Source: a virus. From it: 23,766 nucleotides of DNA. The stretch's first letter is position 1; the number at the start of each line of letters is the position of its first letter. The stretch covers positions 22,450 to 46,215 of the IMG/VR virus record IMGVR_UViG_3300030328_001986, one strand, 5' to 3'. Below are positions 1-9,174 of this stretch, in pieces. Under the pieces are notes generated by a model that worked only from the letters and a program-made list of their open reading frames with translations, had not been told where the DNA came from and did not search any database. A program made the position numbers and the translations under genes.

Positions 1-3000
1 ATACCTCTTGTTGTACCACCAAAGTTAATTTTTGTAGGAGTGCCGTTAAGCGCAACGGCTGCTGACCACCCTACAAGATTTGGGGAGTAGGTAATATCGG
101 GAATGTTAGTGATTGGATTTAATGATAAGCCGTTACCATTCCACTCTCCAGTAAAACGTCTTGCATTACCAGAACCTGAGTGTCTGAAGTCTTTGTATCC
201 AAAGTTTTTTAAACACGTTTGATAATTACTTCTTGCCCAGGATTGATTAAACCCGTCTTCAGCAGCAATGTAGGCGTAATCAGAAGGAACATCAAGTATT
301 TCTCTTATATAATCGCTCGACGTGCTTAAATTAGTGTCGGGTATAATAGCGTTTGTACCATTACCTAACCTGTTAGCAGCGTCTAATAACCATGTTTGAG
401 CGTAGAACAATCTCGCTGAGTCTCTACTTTTAAAAGTTTTTGAAACTTCTTGTGTTTTATATATAAACCTATTTATAGCACCATCTCTTTTTATTTTCAC
501 AAAGAATTTACCCTTAAACTCTTCACCATAATCATCAGTGGTTTGCTTGTAAAAATCTAATTTAAGTTTTAAATCTTGAGGATTGGGTAAAACCGTGGTA
601 GTTGCGTTGTAAGAGCTTGTACTACCGTCCGTTATAGCGTTTAGTTCAATTTTTGTTGGTTGTGGGCCTTGGCCTACAAATTGTATATCAGTGCCAAATG
701 GTTTTTTTACTTTAAAGTAATAACAATCTGAGCAATCTCTAAAATACATTTCCTCACCATCGGTTTGAGATATTTCTGAACTTAATGTTACACTATTAGT
801 ACCTACAGCTGTAACAATTATGTTTTGCCCGTCATAAGTCACAGAGTGCTCACTATCAACAAGCTTCATACCAACTTGAATACTTCCGTCAGGATTACTT
901 ATATTAGTGTCATTAGACTTTGATGATTTTTTATTAGTCTTAAAGGTTATGCTATTAGACGGAGCAGTAGAACCAGACGCGCTAGCAATTAAGCATAAAT
1001 TACCCTTGTCTGTAATACCAGTGGTATAGGGGTTTGGACTTATTTGAGGTATGTTATTGATTATTGTTTTTTTGTATATTTCAAGTATCTCATATCGCAC
1101 AGAAACAGCGCCACTTAAAGTAGACGTTATATCAATAAACCTATTGTCAACACCGTACCAAACTCCAGTATCGGTAATATAAGATTCTAACTCTTCTAAA
1201 AGCTCAGTGTCGCTCCTAAGATCATACGCGCTAACCAAAAACTGACTTTGGCCTTGCACCGGATATTTATATACTTGCAAATCATATTTAGCATTTTTTT
1301 CCGCATTACTATCACTGCTCACCACTACTGCTCCCGCGGAAAAACTAACACCTTCGTTTGTTCCACCAATTCTTTCCATTTTGAACTTTATATGTGTAGG
1401 TGGCTCTGCTTGCTTATCTAAAATCTTGTATTTTAACGTCGCCCCAGATGGTACGCTGACAGGCTTTTCACTATCATGCTGTTTTTTAAGTGCTATATAG
1501 TCGTTTTCGTTTATTTTGTTTATTTCAGAAGAAGGAAATGAAATCCATACATTTTCATCTTCTGTATCGCTGTAAAAACGATCCATTGCTATATTGTAAA
1601 ACTCATTTGAAGAGTCTTTTACGTAATATTTATAATGAGTAGCCCATGACGGAGGAGGGGTTAACATGCCACATTGTATAGAGTTTTGCGTAGCTGCTTT
1701 TGTTTGGTCTAGTTTTATAATACCAGATTTATCTGTAAAAACAGGCGACTGTCTACCATACTCATCCATATAAACAATACCGACTTGGTAGTCTCTAATT
1801 GACTTTAAAGATTTTTTTGGATCACCACTTGTTACAATAGAACTGTTTATTTTAACCTTAAACTCTGGTGGAGTGTTAAAATAGTTATATTGTTGCAGGT
1901 AATTACCATACAAAACTCTATTAGCAGTTATTTCTTGAGCCTTTGCTTTTCTAGGAACGTTGTCATACGGCCTAAGCATTTGATTTTCTGGTAATAATGA
2001 TTTTATCTCTTCAGAAGTCAAAACAACACTATCATTTTCCTTTAAATCTTCAAATTCACTACTCTCTATAGTTCTAACTATATATACGCTGGTAGAATCT
2101 GACTTTTTATAAAGAATATCTATAGACTTTACGTCTTCTGGCATTTCTTTTATACCAGATAACGTTATACGTCTTAAGTCGTTGACCATAGATTTGTTGT
2201 ACCCATTCTTAGCATCGTAACTATAACCTTCATCGCTTTTTGGTAAAAAAGCCACTTCTGTAAATGGTGATATTGCCGAAAATTCATTGTCTATATATTT
2301 CCATCTATAACTAAATCTAGGAAATTCTTTGGTGTATATAGAATCTTGCTGTACTCTTTTTGACACAAAAGTCAAACTACCAAGATTACTTAGTATAGAA
2401 CTATCTATAGATAGTATTTCAAAATCAAAAGCCTGTCTACCACTACTAGTACCTATAGAGCCACACTCAATCTCTGCAGTACCATCAGCTTTTTTAAGTT
2501 GAATATTGGATATTTCACCATTCCAATTGGTATCGTTATAAAACTTTAACTCTTTTAACCCATGTTGGTTTGTGGTTCCACTATTCCAAGCACCTCTTTC
2601 TAATGACTTTTGTTTAAAATAAACAGTTTTAGTACCCGTAGAGTCTGTTGGTAATAATATATGATTAGAATGTCCATAGTCTAAATCATCTCCGGTATAT
2701 TTATCGCTATCTGCTAATATAAGTAATAAATAACCCCTACTACCACTACCACTACCCGTTGACGCCGTATCCACGGTGTAAGTGAGTTTATAAGTTTCAC
2801 CCGCTACTAAATCTTCTGCTAAAACGTTTCTTATGTAACCACCACCACTATTTACAGATGTTAATGCTCCACTTGCAATTCTAAAACCTGCGGAAGATGA
2901 GGTTACGTCTGTGGTACCAGGACCAACGCCAGTGTGCCATGTTGATAGGTCTGAAAGGTTACCGTTAGATATTTTTTCATTACCAGTTACACCACTACCA

Positions 3001-4871
3001 ATAGCTAAAGCATGTGTTTCATTTATTTTTGTATTATTTCTAACTGCTATTTTTTCAGTTAACTTTATAGTTATGTCTACAAACTTATCGTCATCATAAT
3101 TAACAGCTGCGCTATCTTCAGTTTGTAATTTTATTATATCATTAACTTCGTAATTAGTATCTCCATAAAACTGTATAGGTTGTGTTTTCACAACTCTAGG
3201 TTTTGATAAGCAAGTTATTGAATTTATTTTTACCTTTGCCACCAATGAATCCGTGGCGAAAAGACATAACATACCATCATCACCACTTACCGCTTGTTCC
3301 CATGTAATGCTAATATTGTGTGTACCCACAACAGTCTTTCTAGTTTCTCTACCGTTTAAACCATTTAAAGTAGCCACGGTGGTGTCTGATGTATCTAAAA
3401 AACCTATATGACCAGAACCACTAGTTATTGTTATAGTGGCTTCCATTCTATATATATGACCACTTAATAAATCTGTGGGTTTAGTTATTTTTGGGTATTG
3501 ATATGTACCCGCTGAGTTACCACCACCATTGTAAACATATTCTTTATCAGACGTGTTATACGTCCAACCATTTTCAAATTGCAAAACGCCAGTTCCACTA
3601 GTTGCAGTGGAAGCCGTAATAGCAACATCGGCACCACTTCCATCTTGCAGTACACCACCGTCTTTTAACACGTTACCACTTGAATCTATGTAATTATCAG
3701 ACGATGTTCCAATTGGTTTTGATACTATCGCACCAGTGTCGTCTGTATAAGCCCAAAAATAATCATTGTTATAAGGTCTTGACCAATGTGATATTCTTAC
3801 TTTTGTGCTATTTGCTGGGTTGTTAGTTGGAAATCTATCGCCTGTCCACGTGCTTTCAATAGCAGCGTTATAAGGACTGTTGTCAGTGTCAACGGTTATA
3901 GTGTGGTTTAACCAATCAACAGTTTTAATAGTATGGTATTTAACTGGTTCTTGCCAACTACTACTACCGTTATTGCTAATAGCAACTTTCATACCAGGTT
4001 CAATAGCTCTCCATTTTTTGTATTCATCACCCGTAGTAAAACCAGTAGTATCAAAAGAGATGATACCATTGTTCGCGTCATCTATATGGTTGTTACAAAC
4101 TCTTTCTATAGATCTATCGTGTGTTATATTATATATAGTGGAAGAACCGGCTGTATTAGCCATTATGTTTTTTGAAAGATAGTCGTGCGCTTCCATTTGT
4201 GCTGTGGTTGCTTGAGCGCTAGCAGCGTAGGTGGTACGGTTTAACGTATGCGAAATACCTTTAACGTTACCTGTTCGTATTGATGAGTTTAAAGTTAATT
4301 CTGGGGCGTTTAAAGGATATTTTTTTATAACAGTAATTAATTGTTCATAAACATTATTAGTGTATGTACCGTCTGCATTTTGATATTTTGTAGTAGTGGA
4401 AAAGTTAGTAGAACCATTTTTCATTCTACCTATATTTATTTTTTTAGGCTCGGAATTATTATCAGTGAAAAATAAAAAATCATCTAATATGTTTATGCCA
4501 GTTATAAGATTTTCTTCACTAAAGTTTAAAAAAGCGTTACTATTTGCTTTATTTGTATCAACTAGTATTGGTAAAACTTCGTTTGTAATAGTGTTGTACT
4601 CTACTATAGCATCAACAGTGGTTCCAGATATAAACCATATAATAGTTTCTTCGTTTTTATTTGCAATAGAACCTATGCAAACAGCGCCAGTAATACCAAC
4701 TGTTGATTTTACTATATTTCCATAAGAATTCTGCGCAGCACCAGAATCATTAGATTCTGAAAAAGAAACATCTATATTTAACGCGTCTCTATATTCTCCA
4801 TTGGGTATTAATCTTTCATCAAGATCTTTATTCATTCTACCCGCATGGAATACATTTTTTAATTCCGGCAT
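1..4871 (-). CDS. Giant stabilisation/muzzle-type tail protein (C-terminus off the edge)
   Basis: An uninterrupted frame from ATG at 4871 to the left edge, 1623 codons with no stop at any point I checked. The start MPELKNVFHAGRMNKDLDER followed by LIPNGEYRDALN is typical of the P22 gp10-like stabilisation family, called muzzle in crAss-like phages; it closes the tail tip and holds packaged DNA. A second family signature begins near residue 851 (EFPRFSYRWKYIDNEFSAIS, PFTEVAFLP), then NDLRRITLSGI and VKSIDILYKKS. Between them, residues 405-555 and 628-800 look like two inserted beta-sandwich modules of carbohydrate-binding type (SNGNLSDLSTWHTGVG; AGETYKLTYTVD). The region after residue 950 continues as beta-rich structural sequence. 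It may also act in adsorption. Confidence 0.8.
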   Translation of the reverse strand, partial: MPELKNVFHAGRMNKDLDERLIPNGEYRDALNIDVSFSESNDSGAAQNSYGNIVKSTVGITGAVCIGSIANKNEETIIWFISGTTVDAIVEYNTITNEVLPILVDTNKANSNAFLNFSEENLITGINILDDFLFFTDNNSEPKKINIGRMKNGSTNFSTTTKYQNADGTYTNNVYEQLITVIKKYPLNAPELTLNSSIRTGNVKGISHTLNRTTYAASAQATTAQMEAHDYLSKNIMANTAGSSTIYNITHDRSIERVCNNHIDDANNGIISFDTTGFTTGDEYKKWRAIEPGMKVAISNNGSSSWQEPVKYHTIKTVDWLNHTITVDTDNSPYNAAIESTWTGDRFPTNNPANSTKVRISHWSRPYNNDYFWAYTDDTGAIVSKPIGTSSDNYIDSSGNVLKDGGVLQDGSGADVAITASTATSGTGVLQFENGWTYNTSDKEYVYNGGGNSAGTYQYPKITKPTDLLSGHIYRMEATITITSGSGHIGFLDTSDTTVATLNGLNGRETRKTVVGTHNISITWEQAVSGDDGMLCLFATDSLVAKVKINSITCLSKPRVVKTQPIQFYGDTNYEVNDIIKLQTEDSAAVNYDDDKFVDITIKLTEKIAVRNNTKINETHALAIGSGVTGNEKISNGNLSDLSTWHTGVGPGTTDVTSSSAGFRIASGALTSVNSGGGYIRNVLAEDLVAGETYKLTYTVDTASTGSGSGSRGYLLLILADSDKYTGDDLDYGHSNHILLPTDSTGTKTVYFKQKSLERGAWNSGTTNQHGLKELKFYNDTNWNGEISNIQLKKADGTAEIECGSIGTSSGRQAFDFEILSIDSSILSNLGSLTFVSKRVQQDSIYTKEFPRFSYRWKYIDNEFSAISPFTEVAFLPKSDEGYSYDAKNGYNKSMVNDLRRITLSGIKEMPEDVKSIDILYKKSDSTSVYIVRTIESSEFEDLKENDSVVLTSEEIKSLLPENQMLRPYDNVPRKAKAQEITANRVLYGNYLQQYNYFNTPPEFKVKINSSIVTSGDPKKSLKSIRDYQVGIVYMDEYGRQSPVFTDKSGIIKLDQTKAATQNSIQCGMLTPPPSWATHYKYYVKDSSNEFYNIAMDRFYSDTEDENVWISFPSSEINKINENDYIALKKQHDSEKPVSVPSGATLKYKILDKQAEPPTHIKFKMERIGGTNEGVSFSAGAVVVSSDSNAEKNAKYDLQVYKYPVQGQSQFLVSAYDLRSDTELLEELESYITDTGVWYGVDNRFIDITSTLSGAVSVRYEILEIYKKTIINNIPQISPNPYTTGITDKGNLCLIASASGSTAPSNSITFKTNKKSSKSNDTNISNPDGSIQVGMKLVDSEHSVTYDGQNIIVTAVGTNSVTLSSEISQTDGEEMYFRDCSDCYYFKVKKPFGTDIQFVGQGPQPTKIELNAITDGSTSSYNATTTVLPNPQDLKLKLDFYKQTTDDYGEEFKGKFFVKIKRDGAINRFIYKTQEVSKTFKSRDSARLFYAQTWLLDAANRLGNGTNAIIPDTNLSTSSDYIREILDVPSDYAYIAAEDGFNQSWARSNYQTCLKNFGYKDFRHSGSGNARRFTGEWNGNGLSLNPITNIPDITYSPNLVGWSAAVALNGTPTKINFGGTTRG

Positions 4872-4874
4872 GTA

Positions 4875-5999
4875 TTAGTGTTTTATTTGTTTTGACTTAC
4901 CTCTCATTGTTTGAGTTAGCTCCTCTGCTTTTAGATTAGACAATCTTAATTTAGCAGTTCTTATAGCCGCTCTTCTTTCTTTTTTATACCTAGCTACTAT
5001 ATACTCAGGTATATTTATTCTAGTTGCTAGTACAGCGTGGGCAATATGTTTATATATAGCCTCTTCTGCAAATTTATGAACTATCATCTCGCTATCTGTG
5101 CCTAAACCATCACTTATATATTGTAACACAACTACTTTACCTGATATGTTAGAGGAGAAATGAATTTTACCAAAATTATAATCTATAAAATAATCGCCGT
5201 TTACGTTTGCCATTGTGGGGTCTTGACCGTACCTTTTGCCCTCGTGTAGATCGAATATATCAGCATCAACATTTAAATCTTCAGTAGCTGTTGTAAGTAT
5301 ATTGTCTTCTCTTCTTGTTAGCGTTGTTGATTTGGGATTTGAAAGGTAAGACCCATCGTTATTAAATAAATATTCGTAGCTACCATCCTGTGATAATTCT
5401 GTTGGGTTTCCAGTGTGCCTTGTTGGTACTAAAGGCCTAAAAACACCATCATCATCAACCCACATTATTTTAACATAATTTACATAATCTGGTGGTAATT
5501 CCATTACAAGTGTTGGTGGAACTTCTACTTCATAGCTTTTTGTAGATCTAAAAGTATCATAACTAAATTCTTGTATTGCTCTTTTAGCGTGAAAAACTAC
5601 ATCTGTTCTTTTAGCTCTATTTATTATTTTGTCTTCGCCAGTATAACCAACCATAAAGTTATTTACTAAATCTTCTAATTTTATATATTGATAGTTACCT
5701 AAATCAGGATTTGTTATTATAACCTCTACAACTGTGCTTACAGCTATAGCTGGTAAAACCAAAACACCTGTTGTGGCGTTGTAACTAGCGATTGTAGCGC
5801 CACCAAAGCTAGATAGTAGAGTTCTAACTGTAGTTGTTCCACCCGCACCAGACGATAGGGCGCCAGTCAGGTATACATTAAATAAACTACTTGAAGATGG
5901 TAGCGTTGGAAAATCTAAAGTAAAGTTAGTTTGACCACCTGTTGCTATAAACGAATTTAATCCGTGATATTGTTCTTGTGTTCCTTTAAATAATCCCAT
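4875..5999 (-). CDS. Tail-tubular-like protein with fibre-like N-terminal extension
   Basis: A 374-aa protein. Residues 103-374 carry features of podoviral tubular/gp4-like neck proteins: YIKLEDLVNNFMVGY, helical VVFHAKRAIQEFSYDTF, then YEVEVPPTLVMELPPDYVNY, VKIMWVDDDG, and a closing basic helix (ARYKKERRAAIRTAKLRLS). This is the layout I recall from crAss-like tail tubular proteins, which join portal to nozzle. Residues 8-100 are different in character: Gly/Ser/Thr-rich beta sequence (GGQTNFTLDFPTLP, FNVYLTG) resembling a tail-fibre or adhesin module. This may be an N-terminal fusion. The gene sits 3 nt after the ring gene and 3 nt before the muzzle gene, so all three are probably translated from one transcript. 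Confidence 0.68.
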   Translation of the reverse strand: MGLFKGTQEQYHGLNSFIATGGQTNFTLDFPTLPSSSSLFNVYLTGALSSGAGGTTTVRTLLSSFGGATIASYNATTGVLVLPAIAVSTVVEVIITNPDLGNYQYIKLEDLVNNFMVGYTGEDKIINRAKRTDVVFHAKRAIQEFSYDTFRSTKSYEVEVPPTLVMELPPDYVNYVKIMWVDDDGVFRPLVPTRHTGNPTELSQDGSYEYLFNNDGSYLSNPKSTTLTRREDNILTTATEDLNVDADIFDLHEGKRYGQDPTMANVNGDYFIDYNFGKIHFSSNISGKVVVLQYISDGLGTDSEMIVHKFAEEAIYKHIAHAVLATRINIPEYIVARYKKERRAAIRTAKLRLSNLKAEELTQTMRGKSKQIKH

Positions 6000-6002
6000 A
6001 TT

Positions 6003-6725
6003 TTATTGTTTTTCTTGTTGAACTTGTTTAACCTCTTCTTGAGTTGCAATTTGATATAACTGCGGATCTTCTATTGAAACACCAGCTAAAGCTAATATTT
6101 TTAATACTAATAAAGTTTCTTCCGATTCGTGTAGTTCAGGGTGTGTTGACGCCCCGTTATTATATAGAGCAGACCCACCAACTGTTTCGTAACCCCAAAC
6201 AATATCCGCAGGCTTAGCAACATAATTACATGTAACATTGCTAACAGAATACGTTGTGGGAGGCGATGATGGAAAAACTTTTATAGTTGTATTTGTCTTT
6301 CTTGTGTATACAGGATAGTCACCAGATGGTTGTGCTAAGGGTGATCTCTCCATGTACACTAATTCTTTTTTGTTTATTTGTTGTACTTCTACGTCATAAA
6401 GACCTGTAGGCGCGTAGAATACAGTTCCTAATCTATAAACATCAGTTGGTAGAGTTAATTGATTACCACTAACAGCTGACATTGATACTTTGTATTTTTC
6501 AAACGGACTAATTTTTTCTTCTAATAAACTAATCATATTAGAATACTCCGTATCGTTTGCGTTTCGTCTGTCAAATTGATTTATATCGTAAAAATATTGT
6601 TCAAATATATCCATTTGCGCTTGGTTGGCAAATAGATTAAATTCTTGAGGTGTAATATAGCCTCTTTGTTCTTTGTTAGCAATAGCTAACACTCTTTGAT
6701 ATACTGTGTCTATGTTTATAGCCAT
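6003..6725 (-). CDS. Neck ring / tail stub protein
   Basis: A 240-aa structural protein likely to sit under the portal. The N-terminal segment VLAIANKEQRGYITPQEFNL followed by FANQAQMDIFEQYFYD is a helical signature I recall from the tail-stub or ring protein of crAss-like and related Bacteroidota phages. The middle is beta-rich (GNQLTLPTDVYRLGTVFY) and contains TTIKVFPSSP. It ends ALAGVSIEDPQLYQIATQEE followed by a Gln/Glu-rich tail. Position just before the tail-tubular and muzzle genes supports the assignment. It opens a new unit after the terminator at 6776-6810 and is followed after 3 nt by the next gene. Which ring of the neck it forms cannot be told from sequence alone. Confidence 0.65.
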   Translation of the reverse strand: MAINIDTVYQRVLAIANKEQRGYITPQEFNLFANQAQMDIFEQYFYDINQFDRRNANDTEYSNMISLLEEKISPFEKYKVSMSAVSGNQLTLPTDVYRLGTVFYAPTGLYDVEVQQINKKELVYMERSPLAQPSGDYPVYTRKTNTTIKVFPSSPPTTYSVSNVTCNYVAKPADIVWGYETVGGSALYNNGASTHPELHESEETLLVLKILALAGVSIEDPQLYQIATQEEVKQVQQEKQ

Positions 6726-6775
6726 ATTATTTGTTTGTACCTAGTAATATAGTCACTCAATACTACTAGTAAGTT

Positions 6776-6810
6776 AAAAAAATAGCCACCCTAAAAAGAG
6801 TGGCTACTTT
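6776..6810 (-). terminator. Intrinsic terminator after the 262-aa gene
   Basis: On the minus strand the stem TAGCCACTC / GGGTGGCTA (9 bp, one G·U) closes a TTTTTA loop. It is flanked by AAAAG on the 5' side and a run of seven T on the 3' side, which extends the pairing to about 14 bp. It starts about 9 nt after the stop at 6819. The A- and T-runs on both flanks could make it work in both directions, but no plus-strand gene reaches it. Confidence 0.85.
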
Positions 6811-6818
6811 TATTAGGG

Positions 6819-7607
6819 TTAGCTTAGTTGTTTTTCTATATTTTTTAGAATTTCCATACCTTCATCAGTTTTAAACCAAGCGGCTAAAGCTGTATATGGA
6901 TGCTCGTCAAATGGAACATTCATTAATTTTCTATCGTTAGATCCCCACATAAATGTTCTTTGGTCTCTTGATAGCTTTAATATCCCCATTTCAGTAGCTT
7001 TTATACCTAAATTTCTAAGATGTATGTTTTCATCTTTAGCTAAATCTAAAAACAATTTTGGATTTTTCTTAGCATATATAAGCGCATCTCGTTTAAGTTC
7101 CTTAGAACTCATCTCTGTTACTTTAGAACCAACTTCAACTCTCATAATAGCTTCTAACATTTCTATATCCATATCCCTAGCGGTATTCATTGCGTCCAAC
7201 TCAAGTTCTAAAGTATCAATTTCACTCGTAGCAACTTTAACCTCATCAAACTCGTAATAATATTTGTTTTTCCAAGGGTGGTATAAAGATAATAGTTTTT
7301 GTAAACTAACTTTTTCTTTTGGAACCATTAAAGAACCATCTTTAAAAGTTATATGAGACAAACGTGCATCTCCAACTTGCTCATCAACAAAGACTGACTT
7401 TTGGTTTTCAGCATATTTAAGTTCTCTTTCGTAACCTAAATCTTCATCAAACCACATTAAATTTCTTGATTTTAAAGTAAATGTTAAAGGTGTTTTATTT
7501 CCCGTTAATATATATACTCTATCTTTTAATTCCCAATTGTTTTTTGGTGCTTCCATTACTGGAGTTTTTGCAGGCACCTCTGCTTTTGTTTCTTGTTTTT
7601 TTGCCAT
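6819..7607 (-). CDS. Putative head-proximal virion protein, 262 aa
   Basis: Function not recognised. The N-terminal 25 residues are Lys/Ala/Pro-rich and probably flexible. Residues 27-110 look like a small beta domain (RVYILTGNKTPLTFTLKSRN, then FVDEQVGDARLSHITFKDG, LQKLLSLYHP). Residues 128-200 are helical. The C-terminus has a distinctive aromatic stretch, DQRTFMWGSNDRKLMNVPFD, then ALAAWFKTDEG. Proteins with these N- and C-terminal patterns occur next to capsid genes in marine phages in my memory, annotated only as structural or hypothetical. The gene stands alone between two terminators. A head decoration, completion or internal virion protein is the best guess. Confidence 0.6.
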   Translation of the reverse strand: MAKKQETKAEVPAKTPVMEAPKNNWELKDRVYILTGNKTPLTFTLKSRNLMWFDEDLGYERELKYAENQKSVFVDEQVGDARLSHITFKDGSLMVPKEKVSLQKLLSLYHPWKNKYYYEFDEVKVATSEIDTLELELDAMNTARDMDIEMLEAIMRVEVGSKVTEMSSKELKRDALIYAKKNPKLFLDLAKDENIHLRNLGIKATEMGILKLSRDQRTFMWGSNDRKLMNVPFDEHPYTALAAWFKTDEGMEILKNIEKQLS

Positions 7608-7637
7608 AATAATATATAATATAAGTTAATAAAAAAT

Positions 7638-7669
7638 AAAAGGACCGAGGCCGAAGCCCCGGTTCTTTT
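7638..7669 (-). terminator. Intrinsic terminator after the capsid gene
   Basis: On the minus strand a 14-bp stem (AAAAGAACCGGGGC with GCCTCGGTCCTTTT, one A·C mismatch and one G·U) closes a stable UUCG tetraloop. It is followed by ATTTTTTATT. It begins about 8 nt after the capsid stop codon. The U-tract lies on the minus-strand side, so it acts on capsid transcripts. Readthrough would be needed for the next gene unless that gene has its own promoter. Confidence 0.9.
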
Positions 7670-7677
7670 AAAAAGTG

Positions 7678-9150
7678 TTACGATTTTAATAACATGAAGT
7701 TATTAGCACCTTGAACTACTAAACATCTTTCAGATAAGTAGTTAACTGTCATTGCATCTAAGTCAGAAGTAATATTACCACCAACAGACCCAGTGATCCA
7801 AGTTTTTAACTTTCTGTTTTCAGTTTGTGAAGCTCTATAACGTACGTGTAAGAAAGGTCTTTTCATATTTCTACCCATACCTTGGTCATAAACAGATGAC
7901 ACACCAGCAGGTATAATAGCACCTGAAATTAAACCATTTCCTGCAGCGGCAGTCATACCACCGTAAGACATAGCGTCGTTTAAGTATTTCCAATCAGTTT
8001 TGTAGAAGTCATAAGAACCTCTTCTGAAACCAGAGAAACCTAAATTTAATGCCATGTCAGCAGAGTTGTTGAACATACCAAAACCAGCCGCTGCAGCATA
8101 ACCTGCACCAATAGCACCAAGAGTGTCATCCATGTGGATACTCATAGTTCTGTTTAAATACATCATGTTCTCTTCAATAGCGCCTTGTGCGTCAAATTTA
8201 GTTAATATATTGTCTATAGTACCCATGTTATCAGCGAAAAATCCAGTTGTTCCACTATCAACAAAAGCGTCTGTAACAACGTGACCTCTGTCTTCTATTG
8301 CAGCAAATAAACCTTCAGTACCTTCGTGATTAGCACCTGTTGCACCATCAGCATCTTTCTTAACAGCTTCGATCATTGACATTTCTAAATAATCATTGAA
8401 ACGAGCTCTAGTATCACCTTCAGCTTTTAAGTACCATAGGTAACCACTTTGACCTTCTTCACCAGCAACTTCTACCCAACCAATTTGAGAAGCGTCAGAA
8501 CCGCTAACTTGGTATCTGTCTCTAATAATAATTGGTTTGTTAGTAAAAGATTTGAACTGTGGAGTTAAAGCAGCTCTATCTAAAGAAGTTCCTTTCGCGT
8601 GCTCAGAACCATAAACTACCGCAGTAAATACTGAGTCATCAGCATACGTAGTAGCTCCAGATGCAGATGAATGAAGAGTAGCTTGAGTATAAGGAGCAAA
8701 TGTTGCAGATAAAGTATCTGTAGAACCACCTGTAGTATCTACATCAATAGCTGTAATAAGACCTTTGATGATCGTACCAACAGCTGTACCAGCTGTACAG
8801 TATAATAATACAGTATCATACTTTCTTACTAAACCAGCTTCTGCATCATCATCAAAAGTAATTTGATTTTCAGACGCGTCACAAGTTACATCTGGAATTG
8901 AAATATGTAGTCTACCTTGTTCTGACCAGACTACTTGATCAGAAGCCATTGCCTCTTCAGCGCCGACTTTAGATAAAAGACCTGCTAACGTTCTGTTACC
9001 ATATCTTTCTACCTCAGCTTCGTAAAGCTCAGGTAAGTGTTGTTGTGCCCAACCAGTGCTAAAATCTAAGTAAGCACTTTCAAGCGTTTGTTGTATTGGA
9101 GCTGGAACCGGAGATATATTCGGTCCCGCTGCCGGGTTTACTGCTGCCAT
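7678..9150 (-). CDS. Major capsid protein, HK97 fold
   Basis: A 490-aa shell protein. The N-terminal segment (QQTLESAYLDFSTGWAQQHL, then VERYGNRTLAGLLSKVGAEE) and the later NKPIIIRDRYQVSGSDASQI and YLEMSMIEAVKKD are of the type I recall in crAss-like and related Bacteroidota podophage capsids. An Ala/Gly/Thr-rich stretch at about 100-175 (TDTLSATFAPYTQATLHSSA) may be an inserted surface domain. The leader is A-rich (ATTAAAAAATG) with no Shine-Dalgarno sequence, typical of strongly expressed Bacteroidota-type genes. A strong intrinsic terminator begins about 8 nt after the stop codon, so capsid mRNA is probably abundant and separately ended. HK97 fold is inferred from the family. Confidence 0.9.
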   Translation of the reverse strand: MAAVNPAAGPNISPVPAPIQQTLESAYLDFSTGWAQQHLPELYEAEVERYGNRTLAGLLSKVGAEEAMASDQVVWSEQGRLHISIPDVTCDASENQITFDDDAEAGLVRKYDTVLLYCTAGTAVGTIIKGLITAIDVDTTGGSTDTLSATFAPYTQATLHSSASGATTYADDSVFTAVVYGSEHAKGTSLDRAALTPQFKSFTNKPIIIRDRYQVSGSDASQIGWVEVAGEEGQSGYLWYLKAEGDTRARFNDYLEMSMIEAVKKDADGATGANHEGTEGLFAAIEDRGHVVTDAFVDSGTTGFFADNMGTIDNILTKFDAQGAIEENMMYLNRTMSIHMDDTLGAIGAGYAAAAGFGMFNNSADMALNLGFSGFRRGSYDFYKTDWKYLNDAMSYGGMTAAAGNGLISGAIIPAGVSSVYDQGMGRNMKRPFLHVRYRASQTENRKLKTWITGSVGGNITSDLDAMTVNYLSERCLVVQGANNFMLLKS

Positions 9151-9174
9151 TTTTTAATTTTTTTTAAATGTTAA

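Noticed and set aside
2911-4725. Several plus-strand open frames of 62-109 codons opposite the muzzle gene
   Set aside because: They lie antisense to one continuous 1623-codon frame with clear family signatures and have no leader or spacing of their own. They are shadows.
6726-6775. Promoter for the neck operon between the second terminator and the ring gene
   Set aside because: A TTGAGT and a TATATT are present on the minus strand, but spacing fits neither a sigma-70 nor a Bacteroidota TAnnTTTG promoter.
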